In this document: positions 58,116 through 64,000 of the stretch, piece after piece
Layout of the letters: each line of letters opens with the position of its first letter
How positions within the stretch are numbered: position 1 is the stretch's first letter
NCBI GenBank assembly: GCA_033344895.1
Contig: JAWPMN010000001.1
Span: forward strand, 2,364,001-2,428,000
DNA: 64,000 bases
Source of the DNA: Alphaproteobacteria bacterium
GTDB taxonomy: Bacteria > Pseudomonadota > Alphaproteobacteria > UBA8366 > Aestuariispiraceae
Reading direction: 5' to 3'
Made by a program: the position numbers and the translations under genes
Notes under the pieces: generated by a model
Told to the model about the DNA's origin: nothing
Databases searched by the model: none
The model's input: only the letters and a program-made list of their open reading frames with translations

Positions 58116-58946
58116 TCAGCTCCCTTGCGACGGGGCATTGGGGAAGAAAAGCTGCGTGCCGCCCAGCTTGTACGCGGCGATCGCGGCCTGCCCATCCTTC
58201 GATGTGATCCAGGTCACGAAGGCTGTCGCATCATCGATCTTAACGTGGGGAAAGCGGTCGGCGCTGACCGCGATGACGCCGTACTGGTTGAACAGGCGCT
58301 TGTCGCCTTCATGAACGATATCGAAGCCGTCCTTGTTCTTGAAAGACAGCCATGTCGCCCGGTCGGTCAGCGCATAGGCACCCATGCCATGCGCAATATT
58401 CAACGTGGCGCCCATGCCGGACCCGGTTTCGCGATACCAGTCACCGGACGGGCTTTCCAGGCCGGCGGCCGCCCACAGCGCGCGCTCCCGCTTGTGCGTG
58501 CCACTGTCGTCGCCGCGCGATGCGAAGGCCGCGCCACGGTGCGCAATTGTTTGCAGCGCGGCCAGAATGTCGTCGGCATCTTTTACCATGGCCGGATCGT
58601 CATCCGGCCCGACAAGGACGAAGTCGTTGTACATGACGTCGACACGCTCCACGCCGAATCCCTCGGCGACGAATTTCTCCTCCGACGGTTTGTGATGGAC
58701 GAAGAGGACGTCCGCATCGCCGTTGCGCGCCAGCTTGATTGCCTGGCCGGTGCCGACGGCCACGACCCGTACTTCGATCCCTGTCTTTTCGGTAAAGGCC
58801 GGCAGCAAATGATCAAACAGGCCGGAATTCGCCGTTGAAGTGGTCGACGCAACGGTGATGAAGCGGTCGGCCGCGTGGCCGGTCTGCAGGCTGGCGACCA
58901 TCAGTGCAGTGGCCAGCACCAAGCCGGGCAGGAACTTCTTCAGCAT
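58116..58946 (-). CDS. tupA: Tungstate ABC transporter substrate-binding protein (TupA)
   Basis: 276-aa periplasmic binding protein. A signal peptide (residues 1-25, ending GHAA) precedes TVASTTSTANSGLFDHLLPA, carrying the TTST oxyanion motif of TupA. VVAVGTGQAIKLARNGDADV, LFVHHKPSEEKFVAEGFG and GDDSGTHKRERALW are TupA signatures. TupA binds tungstate with very high affinity. Its ATG overlaps the tupC stop by 7 nt. Third gene of tupBCA, the likely metal supply for the formate dehydrogenase encoded downstream. Confidence 0.93.
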   Translation of the reverse strand: MLKKFLPGLVLATALMVASLQTGHAADRFITVASTTSTANSGLFDHLLPAFTEKTGIEVRVVAVGTGQAIKLARNGDADVLFVHHKPSEEKFVAEGFGVERVDVMYNDFVLVGPDDDPAMVKDADDILAALQTIAHRGAAFASRGDDSGTHKRERALWAAAGLESPSGDWYRETGSGMGATLNIAHGMGAYALTDRATWLSFKNKDGFDIVHEGDKRLFNQYGVIAVSADRFPHVKIDDATAFVTWITSKDGQAAIAAYKLGGTQLFFPNAPSQGS

Positions 58947-59686
58947 ATCAGGTCTCCTCTCAGGAAGGCTTCGAGTTCTGGTGTCTTCGGTGCGTCGAAT
59001 ATTGTGGGCAGGGGACCGGATTCGATCGCGCGACCGGCATTCAGGAACAGCACGCGGTCGGCCAGACGGCGAACCTGTCCCATCTCGTGCGACGAAAGGA
59101 TCACGGCGATCCCTTCGCCGGCGATTTCCGCCATTATGGCCTCCAGCGATGCGGCGGCCGCAGGATCCAGCCCCGCGGTCGGCTCATCCAGCAGCAGCAC
59201 GCGCGGTGCCTGGGCCAGGGCCTGGGCAAGCGCCAGCCGCCGTTGCTGACCGCCGGACAAGTGGCGCGCCACGGCATTGCGGCGGTCGGACAGTCGCGCC
59301 CGGTCGAGCAGGTGGTCGATGCGATTTTGGCGCTCGGCCTTGTCCAGTCCCTTGCGCTTGAGCACAAAATCGAGATTGGCCGACACGGTCCGGCGCAGCA
59401 GAACCGGGTTTTGCAGAAGGATCGCTCGCGGGGGCGCCCCGTTCCCCGGCCATTCCAGACGTCCGGAATCCGGCCGGACCAGATCGTGCAGCAGCCTCAG
59501 CAGCGTCGTCTTGCCCGCTCCGTTGGGGCCGATCAGGGCTGTCACACCGCCGGTGAGGGGCAGGGACCAGCTCTGAATGTCCAGTATGTTGCGTCCGCCA
59601 CGTCGGACACGGACGTCATGGATAGAAACCAGATCGGTTTCTGCCGCAGCGCCCCTGACGCCCGAACTCGTCACGTCGCGCGGCAT
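58940..59686 (-). CDS. tupC: Tungstate ABC transporter ATP-binding protein (TupC)
   Basis: 248-aa ATPase: Walker A GPNGAGKTT, signature LSGGQQRRLALAQALA, Walker B VLLLDEPTAGLD, switch His in ILSSHEMGQVRRLADR. It lacks the regulatory C-terminal domain of ModC. Start shares a base with the tupB stop (TGATG). No TOBE domain, as usual in TupC. Confidence 0.92.
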   Translation of the reverse strand: MPRDVTSSGVRGAAAETDLVSIHDVRVRRGGRNILDIQSWSLPLTGGVTALIGPNGAGKTTLLRLLHDLVRPDSGRLEWPGNGAPPRAILLQNPVLLRRTVSANLDFVLKRKGLDKAERQNRIDHLLDRARLSDRRNAVARHLSGGQQRRLALAQALAQAPRVLLLDEPTAGLDPAAAASLEAIMAEIAGEGIAVILSSHEMGQVRRLADRVLFLNAGRAIESGPLPTIFDAPKTPELEAFLRGDLIC

Positions 59687-60417
59687 CAGGTTTCTCCCGG
59701 GGCGCGGGTTTCGCCGGCCGCACGGCGGCCGTATTCGCGCGCAAGGGAGGCGGCAGCATTCACGGCAATTGCAATGGCGATCAGGACGATGCCGAGTGCG
59801 AGAGCGAGCGCGAGGTCACCCTTGCTGGTTTCCAGGGCAATTGCGGTTGTCATGACACGCGTCACACCGGCGATGTTTCCGCCGACGATCATCACTGCAC
59901 CGACTTCAGCGACCGCCCGCCCGAATCCGGCGAGGATTGCGGTGGCCAGACTGAAACGCGCTTCCACCAGGAGAGTCTGCGCCCGTTCCCACCGCGAAAG
60001 CCCCAGGGCACGGAGCTGTTCGGCATATTCGGCGTCGAAATCTTCCAGGCTGCGGAGTCCGATTGCGGTAACGATCGGGGTGATCAGGATGGTTTGTGCG
60101 ATCACCATCGCGGCCGGCGTGAACAGAAGGCCGAGATCGCCCAGCGGACCGGCCCGCGACAGGGACAGGTAGACGAACAGGCCGACCACCACCGGCGGCA
60201 GTCCCAGCAAGGCGTTCAGGACGGTCACGACCGCGCCGCGTCCCGGAAAGCGGGCAATGGCCAGCCATGCCGCGAGCGGCAGGCCTACAAAAGTCGCGAT
60301 CAGTGTCGCGATCAGGCTGACCTGCAGCGACAGTCCGATGATTCCGTAGAGCTGATAATCGCCTTCCAGAACCAGTCTGACGGCCAGCATCACCGCTGAA
60401 TCGTGATTGTCCATCAT
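59686..60417 (-). CDS. tupB: Tungstate ABC transporter permease (TupB)
   Basis: 243-aa permease with five or six helices. The EAA-type loop is AEQLRALGLSRWERAQTLLV, and the short length and FSLATAILAGFGRAVAEVGA segment are typical of TupB/WtpB. It is the first gene of tupBCA, which is divergent from the DUF3305 gene. Two Met codons at 60417 and 60414 are possible starts. Confidence 0.9.
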   Translation of the reverse strand: MMDNHDSAVMLAVRLVLEGDYQLYGIIGLSLQVSLIATLIATFVGLPLAAWLAIARFPGRGAVVTVLNALLGLPPVVVGLFVYLSLSRAGPLGDLGLLFTPAAMVIAQTILITPIVTAIGLRSLEDFDAEYAEQLRALGLSRWERAQTLLVEARFSLATAILAGFGRAVAEVGAVMIVGGNIAGVTRVMTTAIALETSKGDLALALALGIVLIAIAIAVNAAASLAREYGRRAAGETRAPGET

Positions 60418-60513
60418 GTGCCCTGCAAAACAATGTGATGATATGTTCTATTTCCGGAATCACCATGAATCAAGATTATACACAGTATTGTCTAAGGGGT
60501 GGTGCGTGGCAAG

Positions 60514-60528
60514 ATTGGTCAGACCAAT
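60514..60528. promoter_or_regulatory. GntR-type palindrome, site 2 (tupB / DUF3305 gap)
   Basis: ATTGGTCAGACCAAT is a perfect 15-bp palindrome (ATTGGTC-A-GACCAAT) 79 nt before the DUF3305 start and 96 nt before tupB on the other strand. It is one of three TTGGT/ACCAA sites in the formate dehydrogenase region. Confidence 0.65.
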
Positions 60529-60607
60529 TCTAAACTGTACTGCAAAGGTCGGATTTTCGGACGGAATTCCGAAAGCGGCCGAAACAGGGAAGGAGGCACC
60601 CCGGTCG

Positions 60608-61186
60608 ATGCCCAATCAGAAGTCGGATGCCTTCGATGCCCGCGAGATTCGCATGCCTCTGGGGATCGTGGTGGAAAAGCGCCCCGCGACCAGTCGCTGG
60701 ATCAGTCATACGTGGCGGCCAGTCGCCGTGTTGCCCGGTGCATCGGAAATCACCGAATGGAAACTGCTGGACCAGACGGACGGCGTTGAACGGTTTCAAA
60801 TCGCGACTCTGGAGCTGGAACTGCACCGCAAGGAAACCGAGGCCTATCTGGTGAACCTCGCGAATGAGGTGCCGTCGATCTATGTCGTTCTGCGCGCGCC
60901 GGATCCGGAAGATGACGACCCCGAGGCACCCGAGATTTCCGCTGTCCGGGCCACGGCATCACCCTTCGAGGCCCAGGACTTCCTGGATTGCGGGGAAGAT
61001 ATCGTGGAGCCGGTGCCGATGACGGAAGGCCTCATCGCCTGGGTGCAGGCCTTTGTGGATCGGCATCATCAGGAGGCGCCGTTCAAGAAGCGCAAGCGCA
61101 AGGATTTCCGGCGTGAGGAACCTGCTTTCGGGAAGGTTCTGCATCCGATCGAACAGCGCTTCTATGACAAGTCCAAGCTGAACTGA
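60608..61186 (+). CDS. DUF3305-family protein
   Basis: 192-aa protein: RMPLGIVVEKRPATSRWISH, then WRPVAVLPGA and FQIATLELELHRKETEAYLV, VPSIYVVLRAPD. I recognise this as DUF3305, found in formate dehydrogenase gene clusters next to DUF3306. The lysine-rich tail (FKKRKRKDFRREE) could bind nucleic acid or the partner. The frame extends upstream to 60407; ATG at 60608 is supported by AGGGAAGGAGG with a long (~12-nt) spacer. It is 4 nt before DUF3306. Function unknown, presumed maturation factor. Confidence 0.82.
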   Translation: MPNQKSDAFDAREIRMPLGIVVEKRPATSRWISHTWRPVAVLPGASEITEWKLLDQTDGVERFQIATLELELHRKETEAYLVNLANEVPSIYVVLRAPDPEDDDPEAPEISAVRATASPFEAQDFLDCGEDIVEPVPMTEGLIAWVQAFVDRHHQEAPFKKRKRKDFRREEPAFGKVLHPIEQRFYDKSKLN

Positions 61187-61190
61187 ACCC

Positions 61191-61886
61191 ATGTCACAGG
61201 ATCGTTTCCTCAGCCGCTGGTCGCGGCGCAAGGCCCAGAACAGGCGGTCGAAGCCGGTAGCCGGCGTTGCCGTCGCCGAGGCGGAGGATGCGCGGGACGA
61301 CGGGCTGCAGACCCTGGATGTCTCTGCCGAGGCGCCGGTGAAAACCAAACCGCCCGCACGCGACGATCGCGCCGGTGCGGCGCCCGAAGAAGGGGCGCCA
61401 CAGGAGCCCGTCGAGCTGACCGAGGGCGAGTTGCGGCGGCAGGCCGAGGAACTGGGATTGCCGGATCCTGAAACCTTGGGCCCCGATTCGGATTTCAAGC
61501 AGTTCATGGCCCCTGATGTGCCCGGGCAGTTGCGCAATCTGGCGCTCCGCCGGCTCTGGCGCAGCAATCCCGTGCTCGCCAATCTGGATGGCCTGGTGGA
61601 TTACGGCGAAGATTTCACGGATGCCGCCCGTGTCGTCGCAAACATGCAGACTGCCTATCAGGTCGGTCGGGGCTATCGACGGGACGAACCGGAAGAGGAA
61701 GAAGTCGCCGAAACCGAAACCGTCGAAGAGCTTCAGGAGGCTGGCGGCGATCCCGATGGCGGTCAGTCTGCCGAGACGGACGAGGAAACCGCCGAGGAAG
61801 GTGAAGACGCCTCTGTGGAAATCGCGGAAGTAGAAGATCCAGAGGGTGAAACCGACCGTAGACAGGATGACGGTGATCGGACATAA
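61191..61886 (+). CDS. DUF3306-family protein
   Basis: 231-aa protein with a basic N-terminus (RFLSRWSRRKAQNRR), an acidic disordered linker, a short conserved core (PDVPGQLRNLALRRLWRSNP, VLANLDGLVDYGEDFTDA) and a very acidic tail (EEEEVAETETVEELQEAGG onwards). This is the DUF3306 layout; the core resembles a helical hairpin, while the tails look unstructured. Its close coupling to DUF3305 and location before the TorD-like gene indicate a role in formate dehydrogenase assembly, not catalysis. Confidence 0.82.
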   Translation: MSQDRFLSRWSRRKAQNRRSKPVAGVAVAEAEDARDDGLQTLDVSAEAPVKTKPPARDDRAGAAPEEGAPQEPVELTEGELRRQAEELGLPDPETLGPDSDFKQFMAPDVPGQLRNLALRRLWRSNPVLANLDGLVDYGEDFTDAARVVANMQTAYQVGRGYRRDEPEEEEVAETETVEELQEAGGDPDGGQSAETDEETAEEGEDASVEIAEVEDPEGETDRRQDDGDRT

Positions 61887-61888
61887 TG

Positions 61889-61907
61889 AAATTGGTAATG
61901 CCAATTT
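61889..61907. promoter_or_regulatory. GntR-type palindrome, site 3 (upstream of TorD-like gene)
   Basis: AAATTGGTAATGCCAATTT is a 19-bp palindrome with one mismatched pair, starting 3 nt after the DUF3306 stop and 159 nt before the TorD-like GTG start. It is the longest of the three TTGGT/ACCAA sites. TCGCAA repeats follow at 61909-61914 and 61959-61964, and TTGCGA/TCGCAA makes an inverted repeat at 61948-61964. Confidence 0.65.
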
Positions 61908-62066
61908 TTCGCAACAAAATTGTGGCTTTATGCTCAAAGTTGGAACGTTGCGAATAAGTCGCAATAACAAAGCGTCGGGTCGATCTGAAATAGCATTGCC
62001 GTCATGGTGATCGAACCCGATGCGGGGTGTGTCTCAGACGCGCTCCGACGAATAGGAGGGGACACG

Positions 62067-62702
62067 GTGACAGGCACGCGAGACAATCTCGCCCTGGAGA
62101 CCTCAAGTCAGCCTGATCGCACGCCGGAGGAACTGGCGCGTCAGGCGCTTTATGCTTTTCTGACCCGGGCGCTGGCGCGCCCGCTCTCAGCGTCCGAACA
62201 GACGGCGCTGTCTCCCTTCGTGAGTTCCGAAACCGACCTCGGCTCGGCAGCCGGCGCGCTTGTCGAAGCGTTGGGCACGGCGGAAGCGGCCAGCCTGTCG
62301 CGCGAGTATCAGGACCTCTTCATCGGCGTCGGGCGCGGTGAGTTGCTGCCCTTCGCTTCGTACTACCTGACGGGTTTCCTGAACGAGAAGCCGCTGGCGG
62401 AATTGCGGGGCGACATGCGTCGCCTGGGATTCGCGCGTCCGGCCTCGGTCAAGGAGCCGGAAGATCACATCGGATCGCTCTGTGACATCATGTGCCATCT
62501 GATCGAAGGCACCGCGACGGGCGATTTCGACATCTACGATCAGGACCAGTTCTTTGCGGCCCATCTGAAACCCTGGGCCGGGAAATTCTTCGCCGATCTT
62601 GAAAAGGCGAAGACAGCCGATGCGTACCGACATGTCGGTCGGATCGGTCGGATCTTCATGACGATCGAGGAACAGAGCTTCGGGATGATTGCCCGGGCAT
62701 GA
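62067..62702 (+). CDS. TorD/DmsD-family formate dehydrogenase chaperone
   Basis: 211-aa cytoplasmic chaperone of the TorD family: LARQALYAFLTRALARPLSA, LSREYQDLFIGVGRGELLPF, ASYYLTGFLNEKPLAELRGD and FFAAHLKPWAGKFFADLEKA. These bind Tat signal peptides and help insert the molybdopterin cofactor. ATG at 62004 gives a 232-aa version but has no Shine-Dalgarno; GTG at 62067 with AGGAGGGG is preferred. It precedes the Tat-signal protein by 58 nt and the FDH alpha gene by 407 nt. Confidence 0.9.
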   Translation: MTGTRDNLALETSSQPDRTPEELARQALYAFLTRALARPLSASEQTALSPFVSSETDLGSAAGALVEALGTAEAASLSREYQDLFIGVGRGELLPFASYYLTGFLNEKPLAELRGDMRRLGFARPASVKEPEDHIGSLCDIMCHLIEGTATGDFDIYDQDQFFAAHLKPWAGKFFADLEKAKTADAYRHVGRIGRIFMTIEEQSFGMIARA

Positions 62703-62760
62703 CCGCAGTCGGTGTGAGGGTTCTTTTTGGACCAACCCTTTTGAAAGGGAGGATGTCAGC

Positions 62761-62955
62761 ATGAGCGATAAGGACGATAGCGTCAGCCGTCGCCAGTTCT
62801 TCGGGGCCGCCGGAAAGGGCGCCGCCGTGGGAGCCGGTGCGGTAGCCGCCGCCATCGGTGTCGCCCCCGCACAGGCGGAGGAGATCATCGAAGGGGCGGG
62901 CGACTATCGGGAATCCGCGCATGTGAAGACCTATTACGACCTCGCCCGGTTCTGA
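62761..62955 (+). CDS. Small Tat-signal protein of FDH locus (TIGR02811-like)
   Basis: 64-aa protein consisting of a Tat signal (VSRRQFFGAAGKGAAVGAGA) and a short mature part that ends EEIIEGAGDYRESAHVKTYY plus DLARF. It matches what I know as the formate dehydrogenase region TAT target, TIGR02811. The frame continues upstream to 62689; the ATG at 62761 follows AAGGGAGG. CCCTTT/AAAGGG (62736-62749) forms a small hairpin over the Shine-Dalgarno, possibly affecting translation. Role unknown, probably an FDH assembly or anchoring peptide. Confidence 0.85.
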   Translation: MSDKDDSVSRRQFFGAAGKGAAVGAGAVAAAIGVAPAQAEEIIEGAGDYRESAHVKTYYDLARF

Positions 62956-63109
62956 TCGAGCCGGCGCGGGCCCGTCGCTAACGGGTCGGATGCGCAGCGT
63001 CCCGGGGACGCGAAACAGGTAGCGTTTTCGATATCGATAAAGGAGGGGCCGGACGGCCGGCGCAACAGGCGCTCGGACGGGACCGGTCAAAAAAAGGAAA
63101 GGGAGAGAC

Positions 63110-64000
63110 ATGCTCCGGAAAAAGACCAGCGGGGTTGCAAATGGCCCCCGTTCGGCAGCGGCCTTCACGGCCGTGTCCGGGAATGCGGTGGATCGACGTA
63201 CCTTCCTGAAGCGCTCGGGCCTGACGGCCGGCGGGATCGCGGTGGCTGCCGCGGCTCCGGCGGGGCTGATGACCAAGCGTGCGGAAGCGGCGAACGCGCC
63301 CGGCACCGGCGAGAATGTCCAGACCGTAAAATCGGTCTGCACGCATTGCTCCGTCGGCTGCACCGTCATGGCCGAGGTGGAAAACGGTGTTTGGACCGGG
63401 CAGGAGCCCGGCTTCGACAGCCCGTTCAATCTCGGTGCCCATTGTGCGAAAGGGGCTTCGGTCCGCGAGCACGCCCATGGCGAACGTCGGCTGAAATATC
63501 CGACCAAGCTGGTGGACGGAAAATGGACGCAGGTTTCCTGGGATCAGGCGATCGAGGAAATCGGCGACAAGATGCTCGAAATCCGTGAGCAGTCGGGACC
63601 GGATTCGGTCTATTGGCTGGGCTCCGCGAAGCACAATAACGAGCAGTCCTATCTGTTCCGGAAGTTCTACGCCTTCTGGGGGACCAATAACGGGGACCAC
63701 CAGGCGCGTATCTGTCACTCCACCACGGTCGCGGGTGTTGCCAACACCTGGGGCTATGGCGCGATGACGAACTCCTACAACGATATCCACAATTCGCGCG
63801 CCATCTTCCTGATCGGGGGCAACCCGGCGGAAGCGCATCCGGTCTCGCTGCTGCATCTGCTGCGGGCCAAGGAGATGAACAATGCGCCGATGATCGTGTG
63901 CGACCCGCGCTTCACGCGTACGGCCGCGCATGCCGACGAATATGTCCGGTTCCGCCCGGGCACCGATGTCGGCCTGGTCTGGGGTATCCTGTGGCACATC
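63110..64000 (+). CDS. fdhA: Formate dehydrogenase alpha (molybdopterin) subunit, 3'-truncated
   Basis: First ~297 residues of a ~950-1000-aa Tat-exported formate dehydrogenase large subunit; the window ends in the gene. The signal holds [10 protein letters not shown] (28-37). The [4Fe-4S] cluster ligands are Cys77, Cys80 and Cys84 (CTHCSVGC) and Cys112 (GAHCAKG). [11 protein letters not shown] places Cys202 where FdnG has selenocysteine, followed by the catalytic His203, so this is a Cys enzyme and no UGA/SECIS is needed. [20 protein letters not shown] is typical. AAAGGGAGAG precedes the ATG. Electron partners, if encoded next, lie beyond the window. Confidence 0.94.
   Translation, partial: MLRKKTSGVANGPRSAAAFTAVSGNAVDRRTFLKRSGLTAGGIAVAAAAPAGLMTKRAEAANAPGTGENVQTVKSVCTHCSVGCTVMAEVENGVWTGQEPGFDSPFNLGAHCAKGASVREHAHGERRLKYPTKLVDGKWTQVSWDQAIEEIGDKMLEIREQSGPDSVYWLGSAKHNNEQSYLFRKFYAFWGTNNGDHQARICHSTTVAGVANTWGYGAMTNSYNDIHNSRAIFLIGGNPAEAHPVSLLHLLRAKEMNNAPMIVCDPRFTRTAAHADEYVRFRPGTDVGLVWGILWHI

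Noticed and set aside
61940-61960. Sigma-54 promoter before the TorD-like gene
   Set aside because: GG and GC elements near TTGGAACGTTGCG have the wrong spacing for -24/-12.
63704-63730. Selenocysteine (UGA) in the formate dehydrogenase
   Set aside because: The codon at the expected position (Cys202) is TGT and no in-frame UGA is present in the visible part.
1-64000. CRISPR array, insertion sequence, prophage or tRNA
   Set aside because: No regular repeats, transposase, integrase, phage gene or tRNA-like fold was seen.

Overview
The window is GC-rich, densely packed DNA. Short spacers, many ATGA/TGATG start-stop overlaps, TRAP and polyamine-type ABC transporters, MatR/MatB malonate genes and a DUF3305/DUF3306/DUF6352 formate dehydrogenase neighbourhood point to a metabolically versatile, probably free-living alphaproteobacterium (Rhodospirillales-like is a guess). 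I see no rRNA, tRNA, CRISPR array, transposase or phage gene.

Region 1 (1-13.9 kb) is a patchwork of small regulator-plus-enzyme units. It holds the end of a DmpA-type peptidase, a MocR regulator divergent from a YfcG-like GST and a LysE exporter, a YCII protein, and a serine beta-lactamase-fold esterase divergent from an HxlR regulator. A six-gene stress/detoxification-like operon follows (alpha/beta hydrolase, AHSA1, NTF2-like, VOC, DUF899, VOC) behind a promoter carrying a perfect 24-bp palindrome. Then come a DUF1772/NmrA pair divergent from a TetR regulator, and an MFS exporter divergent from an Lrp/AsnC regulator.

Region 2 (13.9-26.7 kb) looks like one catabolic regulon. A Rieske oxygenase and a three-gene polyamine/opine-type ABC transporter on the + strand face a - strand operon. 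That operon holds two phytoene-desaturase-like FAD oxidoreductases, a GcvT-like protein, a class III aminotransferase, a periplasmic binding protein and a phosphoethanolamine-methyltransferase-like enzyme. A BetI-like TetR regulator sits at the far end. A shared ~30-bp AT-rich motif precedes both operons. I infer demethylation and use of an N-methylated (betaine-like) compound. A PcaB-like lyase gene follows.

Region 3 (27.8-33.2 kb) is a malonate module: matR, a TTGTATACAA operator, a TRAP transporter and matB; no malonyl-CoA decarboxylase is present. A serine hydrolase gene follows.

Region 4 (34.5-41.5 kb) is a polyamine module: potABCD, a LuxR-type regulator, acetylpolyamine amidohydrolase and N-carbamoylputrescine amidase. 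An identical 17-bp motif precedes potA and aphA in the same orientation.

Region 5 (41.5-48.8 kb) encodes signalling proteins: a hybrid histidine kinase, a REC-degenerate GGDEF-EAL protein, a lone receiver and a CHASE histidine kinase. A c-type cytochrome and a Tat-exported multicopper oxidase follow.

Region 6 (50.8-64 kb) is a formate dehydrogenase maturation and supply locus: moaA, a poly-ferredoxin, a biotin/lipoate-ligase-like protein, DUF6352 and DUF6494 proteins, a HTH-binding-protein regulator, tungstate transporter tupBCA, DUF3305, DUF3306, a TorD-like chaperone, a small Tat protein and the first ~297 codons of the Cys-type formate dehydrogenase alpha subunit, cut by the window end. 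Three TTGGT-N3-ACCAA-like palindromes in front of three of these units suggest one GntR-type regulator encoded outside the window. Operators, motifs and hairpins were found by eye and are predictions.
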